33,746 nt of DNA from the NCBI GenBank assembly GCA_010028905.1, contig RGZZ01000010.1, positions 1 to 33,746 on the forward strand, read 5' to 3'. This DNA is from Pseudomonadota bacterium (GTDB lineage: Bacteria; Vulcanimicrobiota; Xenobia; RGZZ01). The notes beneath the pieces were generated by a model. The model worked only from the letters and a program-made list of their open reading frames with translations, had not been told where the DNA came from and did no database searches. How positions within the stretch are numbered: position 1 is the stretch's first letter; the number at the start of each line of letters is the position of its first letter. The translations under genes and the position numbers were made by a program. Below, piece after piece: positions 22,710-32,985 of this stretch.

Positions 22710-25295
22710 CTAGCCTTCGGGGGGGGTATCGCCTTCCGAGGCGGACGGGCTGTCGTCGCTTGGCGCATCGTGCGTGCGGTCGGTTGCTGCGTCGACCTCG
22801 CCGGACTGCAGCCCCTCCAGATCGTCGCGGCTCTCGAGGGCGTCGACCTCCTCGTCGTCGATCTCGTCAGACGGGGGAATGACCGCGACGCTCGACACCT
22901 TGTCGCCTCCGGACACCCGCATCAGTCGCACACCTTGTGAGTGACGGCTCTGGGTCGAGACGTCGCTGGCCTTGATGCGGATGACGATGCCATCTTGAGT
23001 CGAGAGGATGAGCTGGTTCTCCGGATCGAGGATGCGTGCCGCCGCGACCTGTCCGCGACGCCCTTTGCCGAGGTTCATGCCGCGCACGCCATACCCGCCG
23101 CGGCTCTGCAGGCGGTACTCGTCGAGCGGCGTCTTCTTGCCAAAGCCGTCTTCCGTGATGATGAGCACCTCTGACCCCGCATGGGCGTTTGCCATCGAGA
23201 CGACGCCGTCGTCTTCGCGCAGGTTGATGCCTTTCACGCCTCTGGCGCCACGGCCCATCGAGCGCACGTCGGTCTCGGGGAACCGCAGGCTGAGGCCGGA
23301 GTGGGTTACGAGCATGATGTGGTCATTGCCGGTTGTAAGGCGTACGCCCACGAGGGCGTCGCCGTCTTCGAGGGTGAGGGCGATGAGGCCGCGCGCCCTC
23401 AGGTTCACGAACTCTGACAGCGCGGTCTTCTTCACCGTACCCTGCTCGGTGGCCATGAACAGGTAGGCGTCGGCATTGAAGTCGGCGACGGGGATGACCG
23501 CCATGACCTTCTCGCCGGGCTCGATGTCGAGCTTGTTCACGAGCGCGGTGCCCTTGGCCTGACGGGCGGCCTCGGGGATCTCCCAGCCCTTGAGACGGTA
23601 CACCCTGGCGCGATTGGTGAAGAACAGCACGAAGTGGTGCGTGTTGGTGGCCAGGATGTGCTCGAGGTAGTCTTCGTCGCGAAGGCCCGTGCCGGACACG
23701 CCTCGGCCGCCGCGCCGCTGTGCCTTGTAGGCCGCCACCGGCATGCGCTTGACGTACCCCGCGTGCGACACCGTCACGATGATGTCGGTGGGCGGGATGA
23801 GGTCTTCCATGTCGAAGGCGCCCGACTCGCCCGCCACGATCTCGGAGCGGCGCGCGTCACCGAAGCGCGCCTTCATGTCGGCCGTCTCGTCCTTGACCAC
23901 GCCGAGGATGGCTGCCGTGCTGGCCAGCAGCCCTTCGAGGTAGGCAATGGTCTGACGCACCTCTTCGTGCTCATTGGTGAGCTTCTCGCGCTCGAGCCCG
24001 GTCAGGCGCTGCAGCCGCATGTCGAGAATGGCGTTGGCCTGCTCCTCGCTGAACGCGAACTGGCTCATCAGGCCGCCGCGCGCGTCTTCGACATTGGCGC
24101 TCGCGCGGATGAGGGTGATGATCTCATCGAGGATGTCGAGCGCCTTGAGCAGACCCTCGAGGATGTGCGCGCGCTTGCGTGCCTTCTCGAGCTCGTAGCG
24201 GCTGCGTCGCTCGATGACCTCTTTACGGTGCTTGATGTAGACGTCGAGCATCTGGCGCAGGGTGAGGGTGCGCGGACGCTTCTCGTCGACCAGGGCCAGG
24301 TTGTTGATGCCGAAGTTCTGCTGCAGCGCGGTGTGCTTGAACAGCTGGTTGAGCACGACCTGCGGGCGGGCGGCCGCCGAGAGCTCGATGACGATGCGCA
24401 TGCCACGACGATCAGACTCGTCACGCAGGTCGGTGATGCCCTGAACCTTCTTCTCCTTCACCAGATCGGCGATCTGCTCGATGAGCCGGGTCTTGTTCAC
24501 CTGATAGGGGATCTCGGTGACGATGATGGCGCTCTTGTTGGCCCGCAGCTCTTCGATGGAGGTGCGCGCGCGCATCGTCACCGAGCCGCGCCCGGTGAGG
24601 TAGGCCATGCGGGCGCCCTCGGTGCCGAGGATGAGGCCGCCCGTGGGGAAGTCCGGCGCGGGGACGATGTCGATGAGCTCGTCATCGGTGCAGGTCGGGT
24701 TGTCGATGAGGAAGGTGATGGCGTCACATACCTCACGGAGGTTGTGTGGCGCCATGTTGGTGGCCATGCCCACCGCGATGCCGGCCGAGCCGTTCACCAG
24801 AAGGTTGGGCAGGCGGGCTGGCAGCACCTTTGGCTCTTCGACCGTGTTGTCGTAGTTGGGACGCCAGTCGACCGTGTCCTTGTCGATGTCGGCCAGCATC
24901 TCCATGGCGAGACGGCCCAGCTTGGCCTCGGTGTACCGCATCGACGCAGGGGGGTCGCCGTCGATCGACCCGAAGTTGCCTTGTGGGTCGATGAGGGGAT
25001 AGCGCATGTTGAACGGCTGCGCCAGACGCACGAGTGCGTCGTAGATCGATGCATCACCATGCGGGTGGTACGATTTCATCACGTCGCCCACGGCGGCCGC
25101 GCATTTGCGGTACTTCTTGTCGGGGGTGTACCCCTGCTCGTACATGGCGTAGAGGATGCGCCGGTGCACGGGCTTCAGGCCATCTCGCGCGTCTGGCAGC
25201 GCGCGGCTGACGATGACCGACATGGCGTAGGAGAGGTATGAGCTCTCCATCTCGTCTTTGAGCGGGATGGGGATGATGCGATCAGTCGTGGACAT
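22710..25295 (-). CDS. gyrA: DNA gyrase subunit A
   Basis: An 861-residue gyrase A subunit that breaks and rejoins DNA during negative supercoiling. The N-terminal winged helix has the catalytic Tyr121 in ASMRYTEAKL. The quinolone-determining stretch HPHGDASIYDAL has Ala at the E. coli Ser83 position while the Asp87 equivalent is kept. The tower and coiled coil follow. The C-terminal beta-pinwheel (about 510-810) carries the GyrA box QRRGGRG at AQRRGGRGVSGTG, which marks it as gyrase and not topoisomerase IV. The tail from about 815 is acidic and Ser/Asp-rich. It is encoded 20 bases after gyrB and 3 bases before whiA. The ATG at 25295 lacks an ideal ribosome site, so coupling to gyrB is likely. 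Confidence 0.98.
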   Translation of the reverse strand: MSTTDRIIPIPLKDEMESSYLSYAMSVIVSRALPDARDGLKPVHRRILYAMYEQGYTPDKKYRKCAAAVGDVMKSYHPHGDASIYDALVRLAQPFNMRYPLIDPQGNFGSIDGDPPASMRYTEAKLGRLAMEMLADIDKDTVDWRPNYDNTVEEPKVLPARLPNLLVNGSAGIAVGMATNMAPHNLREVCDAITFLIDNPTCTDDELIDIVPAPDFPTGGLILGTEGARMAYLTGRGSVTMRARTSIEELRANKSAIIVTEIPYQVNKTRLIEQIADLVKEKKVQGITDLRDESDRRGMRIVIELSAAARPQVVLNQLFKHTALQQNFGINNLALVDEKRPRTLTLRQMLDVYIKHRKEVIERRSRYELEKARKRAHILEGLLKALDILDEIITLIRASANVEDARGGLMSQFAFSEEQANAILDMRLQRLTGLEREKLTNEHEEVRQTIAYLEGLLASTAAILGVVKDETADMKARFGDARRSEIVAGESGAFDMEDLIPPTDIIVTVSHAGYVKRMPVAAYKAQRRGGRGVSGTGLRDEDYLEHILATNTHHFVLFFTNRARVYRLKGWEIPEAARQAKGTALVNKLDIEPGEKVMAVIPVADFNADAYLFMATEQGTVKKTALSEFVNLRARGLIALTLEDGDALVGVRLTTGNDHIMLVTHSGLSLRFPETDVRSMGRGARGVKGINLREDDGVVSMANAHAGSEVLIITEDGFGKKTPLDEYRLQSRGGYGVRGMNLGKGRRGQVAAARILDPENQLILSTQDGIVIRIKASDVSTQSRHSQGVRLMRVSGGDKVSSVAVIPPSDEIDDEEVDALESRDDLEGLQSGEVDAATDRTHDAPSDDSPSASEGDTPPEG

Positions 25296-25315
25296 GTTTT
25301 TCTCGAAGCTCCGTG

Positions 25316-27745
<2,430 letters not shown>

Positions 27746-27975
27746 TCACTCCGTGAAGGGGTTCGTGCGCGTGCCCCGCTGTCTGGATCGCACGCAGGTG
27801 GGGCGCGCCAGAATGGATGTTCGACGTTCCAGGTTTGGGTTCCTTCTGCGGCGCTTGATTTTGACGGTTGAAAAACCCCATAACCGTGCGGTTTTCAGAG
27901 GGCTGTCAGGGAGGGTTCGGCCATCCGGGGTCACCCCGCGTCCCGCGGGCCTCCCTCAGGCCTGTCTGCGCACCC

Positions 27976-29139
27976 TCAGCGTGCGAGACGAGATCGGGAG
28001 AAGGCCTGCGCGCCCTGGTAGAGCGCGAGGGTGCGGTCGGCCATGCGCTGGCTCGAGCAGCTGTCGGCCCACGCGCGCGCCTGGGCGGCCAGACTCGCCT
28101 GCAGGGCGTCATCGGTGAGAAGCCGCAGGGTCGCGTCCGCGAAGACCTGCTTGTCTCCCTCGACCAGGAACCCGGTCTGCTGGTCTCGCACCGCCTCGTT
28201 CGAGCCGGATGCGCGAACCGCCACCACGGGGATGCCCGCGGCCTGGGCCTCCAGCGACACGAGTCCCTGGGTCTCGGTCGTCGATGCGAACACGAAGACG
28301 CGCGCGGCCTGCAGGTAGTCGACCATGCGCGTGCGCGGCACGTAGCCGGTGAAGGTGGTGCGCTCCGAGATGCCGAGGCGTCGGGCCTGCGCCTCGAGCG
28401 CGGACTGCTCCGGACCGCCCCCCAGCAGGATCAGGCGCGCGCTGGGCAGCTTCTGCAGCGTGAGGGCGAAGGCGTCGATGACGAAGTCGATCGACTTCTC
28501 CTTGCCCATGCGTCCCGCGAAGATGGCCACAGGCTCGTTCGGACCGATGCCGAGCTCGGTTCGCACGCGCTGCGGATCGCCCTGGGCGAAGACCTCCACG
28601 TCGATGCCCGTGGGAATCACCTCGACCGGACGGCTCACCCCCTGCTCCAAGACCCTGGCTCTCACCTCGTCACTGGGTGCGATCACCCCGCCAGAGCGGT
28701 TCCAGAAGAAGCGGCACAGTCCGACGGCCGCCCGCCGCAGCATCGTCTTGCTCACAACCGGAACGTAGTGCACGTATTCCTCGAACAGGGTGTGATGGGT
28801 GAACACGTAGGGCACGTCGATCCGATGGGAGGCGTACACGCCGAGCACTCCCGTGTTGAAGGGGGTGTGCACGTGCAGCACGTCCGGACGCCAGGCCCGC
28901 AGGCCGCGAACGTGTCGGAAGGGGTTGTACAGCGACAGGCGCGATTCCCGATGCACGGGGGCCACAAACGACGGGAAGCGATGCACCTTCGGGTCGTCGG
29001 CTGCCTTGCCGGGCACGAACGGCACGAAGAGCTCGACGTCGTGACCGAGCGACGTGAGCTTCGTCCGGAGGATGTCGATGGACGTGACGACGCCGTTCAC
29101 CACGGGGTGGTAGCAATCGGCATACATGGCGATTCTCAC
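27976..29139 (-). CDS. GT4-family glycosyltransferase (diacylglycerol glucosyltransferase-like)
   Basis: A 387-residue GT-B glycosyltransferase. The N-terminal domain begins VRIAMYADCYHPVVNGVVTSI, typical of the MgdA/Ugp/PimA-like lipid glycosyltransferases, with DVLHVHTPFNTGVLG and THHTLFEEYVHY. The C-terminal donor domain has VIPTGIDVEVF, IFAGRMGKEKSID and the E-x7-E type motif TETQGLVSLEAQAAGIPVVAV. The best guess is a glucosyl- or mannosyl-transferase acting on membrane diacylglycerol or a related lipid; the sugar and acceptor are not shown. The start is GTG 29139 with GAAGAGG 5 bases upstream; ATG 29127 is a weaker alternative. A much longer upstream open frame is antisense to recF and rejected. 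It is divergent from recF. Confidence 0.92.
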   Translation of the reverse strand: MRIAMYADCYHPVVNGVVTSIDILRTKLTSLGHDVELFVPFVPGKAADDPKVHRFPSFVAPVHRESRLSLYNPFRHVRGLRAWRPDVLHVHTPFNTGVLGVYASHRIDVPYVFTHHTLFEEYVHYVPVVSKTMLRRAAVGLCRFFWNRSGGVIAPSDEVRARVLEQGVSRPVEVIPTGIDVEVFAQGDPQRVRTELGIGPNEPVAIFAGRMGKEKSIDFVIDAFALTLQKLPSARLILLGGGPEQSALEAQARRLGISERTTFTGYVPRTRMVDYLQAARVFVFASTTETQGLVSLEAQAAGIPVVAVRASGSNEAVRDQQTGFLVEGDKQVFADATLRLLTDDALQASLAAQARAWADSCSSQRMADRTLALYQGAQAFSRSRLAR

Positions 29140-29168
29140 GGGTGCCTCTTCGTCCTCTGTCTTCCCGG

Positions 29169-29222
29169 AGCACCCCGGGCGGCTTTCGCCTGGCGTGCGG
29201 TCGCGGCTGTCCCGGGAGTGCT
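29169..29222 (-). repeat. Imperfect inverted repeat in the GT4-recF divergent region
   Basis: AGCACCCCGGG (29169-29179) pairs with CCCGGGAGTGCT (29211-29222) with one C-A opposition that becomes G-U if the minus strand is transcribed. It would form a leader hairpin about 30-83 bases before the GT4 start. The rest of the 213-base divergent region shows no clear promoter. Confidence 0.4.
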
Positions 29223-29352
29223 GCAGGGGGGAATACGGAGTGGTTCCCGTCTCGGGCGCGTATCCCTGTAGACGACCCGCTCGGTCTGAGGGAGGCCTGG
29301 GCGCCCATCGGCGCAGGGATCCAACGCGCGCTCTCCAGAAACCCTCGACGTC

Positions 29353-30492
29353 GTGATCTGCACCCACGTCGTGCTTCGCAACTTCCGCAACTGGCCGCAG
29401 CTGGCGTTCAGCCCCCACCCCGGACTGAACCTCGTGGTCGGCCCCAACGCCCAGGGCAAGAGCAGTCTCCTGGAGGCGCTGTATGCGCTCGTCACCACGC
29501 GGCCCTACCGCGCGCAGCGAGACGGCGAGGTGGTGCGCTTCGGAGAGCGCTTTGCCCACGTCCAGGCGGCATTCACCGCGGCCGGACGCAGTGTGTCGTG
29601 TGAGATCCTGTGGGAGCAGAAGGAGGCCGGACGCCACCGCAAGGAGGTTCGGATCAATCGCCAGCAGGTGCAGCGCCTGGCCGATGTGTTCGGCGTTGCG
29701 CGCATGGTGCTGTTCGCCCCTCGTGACCTCGAGCTGGTGAGCGGAGGCCCGGAGGCCCGACGTCGCTGGCTCGACGTGGCGCTCTCCCAGGTCTATCCCA
29801 CCCACCTGCACGCGCTCACGCAGTACGCGAGGGTTCTTGCGGAGCGCAATCGCCTGTTGCGAGAGGCCCATCGCTCCAGCGCGATCGACCGCGCCCTCCT
29901 CGACGCGCTCACCGAGCAGCTGGTGAGCTGGGGCGCGCGCATCGCACGTCGACGGGTCGAGACCCTTGCGCGTGTGGGCGCTGTGCTCGAGCCCCTGTAT
30001 CGGCGGTTGAGCGGAGATCGCGATCACATCACCCTTCACTATGTCTCATCGGCGGCTCCCCGAGATGGGGAAGATCACGAGACGGCCCTGCATCGCCTGG
30101 CACGGGCTCGCGCGCGGGTCGAGCTCGAGCGGGGGGTGACCATGTTCGGTCCGCACCGCGATGACATCCAGATCGACCTCGAGGGTCGGCCCATGCGCAG
30201 CTTTGGCTCCCAGGGCCAGATCCGCTGCATGAGCCTTGCCATGCGGCTGGCGGAGGCCGACCTCATTGCGCGTGAGGGCGGAGAACCGCCTGTTCTGCTG
30301 CTCGATGACTGTCTCTCCGAGATGGATCTGGGGAGGCAGGCGGCGCTGTGGGCGTATCTCGCCGAGTGTGGTCAGGTGTTCCTCACCACCAGCGTCTGGA
30401 CGGCCGAGCAGGCGCTGCCGCTGGGCGGACGTCTCTTCCGCGTTGTGGATGGCGTCGTGGAGGAGGTGGGTGACGCACCATGCTGCGCCTGA
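29353..30492 (+). CDS. recF: DNA replication and repair protein RecF
   Basis: A 379-residue SMC-like ATPase that loads RecA at single-strand gaps and stalled forks. Walker A is GPNAQGKSS (30-38). The signature block near 285 reads FGSQGQIRCMSLAMRLAEA, a variant of the usual SQGQQR(T/S)xxLxLK. Walker B is PVLLLDDCLSEMD (about 312-325) with the D-loop SEMD. The arms are shortened compared with Rad50. Length matches RecF (about 360-380). The start is the GTG at 29353; its ribosome site is weak. The 3' end overlaps the next gene by 13 bases, as in the classical recF-DUF721 pair of the dnaA region, but here gyrB and gyrA lie 2 kb away on the other strand, so the ancestral cluster has been rearranged. 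Confidence 0.96.
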   Translation: MICTHVVLRNFRNWPQLAFSPHPGLNLVVGPNAQGKSSLLEALYALVTTRPYRAQRDGEVVRFGERFAHVQAAFTAAGRSVSCEILWEQKEAGRHRKEVRINRQQVQRLADVFGVARMVLFAPRDLELVSGGPEARRRWLDVALSQVYPTHLHALTQYARVLAERNRLLREAHRSSAIDRALLDALTEQLVSWGARIARRRVETLARVGAVLEPLYRRLSGDRDHITLHYVSSAAPRDGEDHETALHRLARARARVELERGVTMFGPHRDDIQIDLEGRPMRSFGSQGQIRCMSLAMRLAEADLIAREGGEPPVLLLDDCLSEMDLGRQAALWAYLAECGQVFLTTSVWTAEQALPLGGRLFRVVDGVVEEVGDAPCCA

Positions 30493-31340
30493 ACCAGTTC
30501 CTCGTTCCGCTCATGCAGAAGCTCGATCTGTACCAGCCGTGTCGCGAGCGTGCGGCACTCGTCATCTGGCCTGAGGTCGTCGGCCCGTACGTCGCGCCGA
30601 ACACCGCCGCCGTGGGCATCAAGCGCGGGGTGCTCTTCGTGCGCACCGCCAGCAATGCGTGGCTGGCAGAGCTCAGCATGGGGTATCGACGCAGCTTCAT
30701 CGAGCGCTTGAACGCCCGTCTGGGCGAGGAGGTCGTCAAGGAGATCCGTTTCCTGCCGCCTCCGCTTCCTGTCGCTGAATCGACGCACGAGCCAGATGCG
30801 CCTTCTCTCGAGCTCCAGGCGCTGGCCAGCGAGGATGAGGCGCTGGTGGAGGAGGTGGTGGCGGGGGTGGAGGCCCCTGAGCTGCGCCATCGGCTGCGAC
30901 GCCTGATGCGACGCGATCTGGCGCTTCGTCGCGCACGTCTGCGGGCAGGGTGGCGCCCTTGTCAGCGCTGCGAGGTTCTCACGCCGGACGGAGGGGTCTG
31001 CGTGCCCTGTGCCGAGGAGCGACGAAAGGCCCGTCGGGGGGGCATCTACCGGACTCTCCTGCGCGCCCCGTGGAGCAGCCCCATCGACATCAAGGCCAGG
31101 TTCCCCGACACTTCCCTGCACGAGTACCAACAGGTGAAGGCGCGGCTGCTGCACGGATTGAAGAGCGATGTGTACGCCTGGTCGAGAGCGCAGCCCGCTG
31201 ATGTGAAGCTGACGGGTGCGATGCTGGGGAAAGCCCTGCGCTACTGCATGCTGCGGTTCGGCAAGCGCCCGCACGAGCTTGATCGGCGAGATATCTGCTT
31301 TGCGCTGGGCCGCGCCATCTTCGCGCGGTACCCGCAGTGA
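30480..31340 (+). CDS. DciA-like (DUF721) protein with zinc ribbon and extra C-terminal domain
   Basis: A 286-residue protein. Residues 5-95 match the DUF721/DciA fold (LYQPCRERAALVIWPEVVGPYVAPNT, GVLFVRTASNAWLAELS), the predicted loader of the replicative helicase DnaB in bacteria without DnaC or DnaI. After a linker, residues 160-177 form a zinc ribbon CQRCEVLTPDGGVCVPC, and a further helical domain with a GIYRTLLRAPW motif runs to about 285. Most DciA proteins are 90-170 residues, so the ribbon and tail are additions. The ATG overlaps the recF end by 13 bases, so they are translationally coupled, the well-known neighbourhood. The DciA function is from the family; the role of the extra part is unknown. 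Confidence 0.88.
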   Translation: MLRLNQFLVPLMQKLDLYQPCRERAALVIWPEVVGPYVAPNTAAVGIKRGVLFVRTASNAWLAELSMGYRRSFIERLNARLGEEVVKEIRFLPPPLPVAESTHEPDAPSLELQALASEDEALVEEVVAGVEAPELRHRLRRLMRRDLALRRARLRAGWRPCQRCEVLTPDGGVCVPCAEERRKARRGGIYRTLLRAPWSSPIDIKARFPDTSLHEYQQVKARLLHGLKSDVYAWSRAQPADVKLTGAMLGKALRYCMLRFGKRPHELDRRDICFALGRAIFARYPQ

Positions 31341-31361
31341 GTCAGGTGGCGTGCGGTCGTC

Positions 31362-32822
31362 TCACGTGTTGCGCAGGGCCAGCACACGGTAGATGGTTGT
31401 GGGAGACGTGCGTCCCCTCACCGTCACCGAGCCGAGCGAGCGCGCGTCGACCACATTCGCAATCGCTGCATATGTGGCGTCACTGATGAGCAGCGAGCAG
31501 TCGTAGTCGCGGGTGAGCTGCTCGAGTCGGGCGGCGAGGTTCGTCGCGTCACCCATGGCCACATACTCGATACGGCTGGCGTGACCGATCTCGCCCACCA
31601 CGACCTGCCCGGTGTGAATGCCTATCCCGCCGCTCAGCTGCGCCTTGCCTTCCTGTCGCCAGCGGGCGTTCATGGTGGCGCGGGCCTCGAGCATGCGCAT
31701 CGCGGAGGCCACCGCGCGCCAGGGGTCGTCGGCGTGGACCGAGGGGGCGCCGAAGACCGCCATCATCGCGTCTCCCTGGTAGGCCATCACGGTTCCGCCA
31801 TAGCGCTGGATGATGTCGCCCATGGCTTTGTAGTAGTCGTCGAGCTGGCGGATGAGGCTCTCCAGGGGGGTGGTCTCGGCCAGCGTGGTCCAGCCGCGAA
31901 GGTCGGCGAAGAGCACCGTGGCGGTGACCTCGTGCAAGGCGCGGGGGCGGTCGACCTGCCCTCGAGTGCGGAACAGCAGGATCTGCTCTCCCAGAACGAT
32001 CTGGTCCTTGTCAACGAGGGCGCGCGATTCGCGCACCGTCACCCCGTTCACCACCGTGGGGCTGGTGCTGCTGTCCGGCACGATCCAGAACCGATCGTCG
32101 TGGAAGGTGATGGTGGCGTGCTCTCGCGATACCGTCGGACTCGGAAGGTTGATATCGTTGGCGCGCTTGCCCGGTCGACCGATGCGCACCACGCCCAGGT
32201 CGAGCACGAACCGCTCTCCCGCGCCCGGATCGCTCACCACCATGAGCTCGCCAGCGGCTTCGAGGGTCTTCTGCACGGCGAGCTCGTAGGCGCCGATCTG
32301 CAGGCAGTCTCCGCTCGCGAGGTCGGCGTCGGTGATCTCGCTGCCGTTGAGCCGCATCTTCACATTGCCGTTGCTGTGCCGGTATCGGAAGCCGCCCTCG
32401 GAAAGCTCGAGCCGCCCCTCGAAGCGGGCGTCTGCCGCCAGCTCGAACGCGATGTCAGGATGGGTGTGGGGGGTTCCGAGCCTGATCTGGCGATAGCTCA
32501 GCGGAAGGCGTCGCGCAGGCGCGCCGGGCTCGCGCAGGATTCCCACGAACCCCGTGGAGAGCCACTTGCGCTCGATGATCTCGCGATGGCGCTGGGGGTT
32601 GAACTCGGTCTGCGGGCGGGATTTCGCGCTCACCCGGCGTGATGCGCCGGCCGAGCCGACGGGCTCGGTGGGCACGGCGGCCAGGTTCTCTCGCACCGAC
32701 TCGATCAGGCGTTCGCCATCGATCAGGTGACGCCGAAAGAAGGTTGACGCAACGCTCTCGTCACCATCGAGTGTGGCGAGGTGGCGCCAGACCTCGAGCA
32801 GCATCGGGTCGAGCTCGGTCAT
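31362..32822 (-). CDS. FHA-domain class III adenylate/guanylate cyclase
   Basis: A 486-residue soluble signalling enzyme. A helical N-terminal region (1-90) is followed by a degenerate FHA-like segment (about 120-180) and a clear FHA domain (about 205-285) with VRIGRPGKRANDINL, SPTVSREHATIT and NGVTV, which would bind phosphothreonine peptides. The cyclase domain (about 296-486) has LFADLRGWTTLAE with a metal Asp near 305, YQGDAMMAVFGAP with the second Asp near 350, GIGIHTGQVVVGEIG, and EYVAMGDATNLAARLEQ with the transition-state Asn and Arg. It should make cAMP or cGMP; specificity is not decided by eye. The ATG at 32822 follows GAGAGG by 7-8 bases; the longer frame from 32888 is not supported. 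A CRP-like receptor is encoded at 13166-13858. Confidence 0.93.
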   Translation of the reverse strand: MTELDPMLLEVWRHLATLDGDESVASTFFRRHLIDGERLIESVRENLAAVPTEPVGSAGASRRVSAKSRPQTEFNPQRHREIIERKWLSTGFVGILREPGAPARRLPLSYRQIRLGTPHTHPDIAFELAADARFEGRLELSEGGFRYRHSNGNVKMRLNGSEITDADLASGDCLQIGAYELAVQKTLEAAGELMVVSDPGAGERFVLDLGVVRIGRPGKRANDINLPSPTVSREHATITFHDDRFWIVPDSSTSPTVVNGVTVRESRALVDKDQIVLGEQILLFRTRGQVDRPRALHEVTATVLFADLRGWTTLAETTPLESLIRQLDDYYKAMGDIIQRYGGTVMAYQGDAMMAVFGAPSVHADDPWRAVASAMRMLEARATMNARWRQEGKAQLSGGIGIHTGQVVVGEIGHASRIEYVAMGDATNLAARLEQLTRDYDCSLLISDATYAAIANVVDARSLGSVTVRGRTSPTTIYRVLALRNT

Positions 32823-32985
32823 GCGGGAGCCTCTCGGGTTCTGTGGGTCGCAGGGGTGCGACTTCTCCGAGGAGGCACACCCACGCAACCGCCTGGTTCG
32901 AGGCTACAACGACCGACTGTGCGGGTCCTGCAGGATGGCGGGCCGAGGGGGCCGTCGAGGCCTTCGGAGCCGAGGGAGACCTCCG

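Noticed and set aside
23634-25241. 535-codon plus-strand frame opposite gyrA, and similar long antisense frames opposite smc, gyrB and the LolA-like gene
   Set aside because: GC-rich coding DNA gives long open antisense frames. These read as His/Val/Asp/Gly-rich nonsense with no domain, while the opposite strand encodes clear families.
29140-30039. 300-codon upstream extension of the GT4 gene
   Set aside because: It runs antisense through recF; GTG 29139 has a proper ribosome site and gives the canonical GT4 N-terminus.
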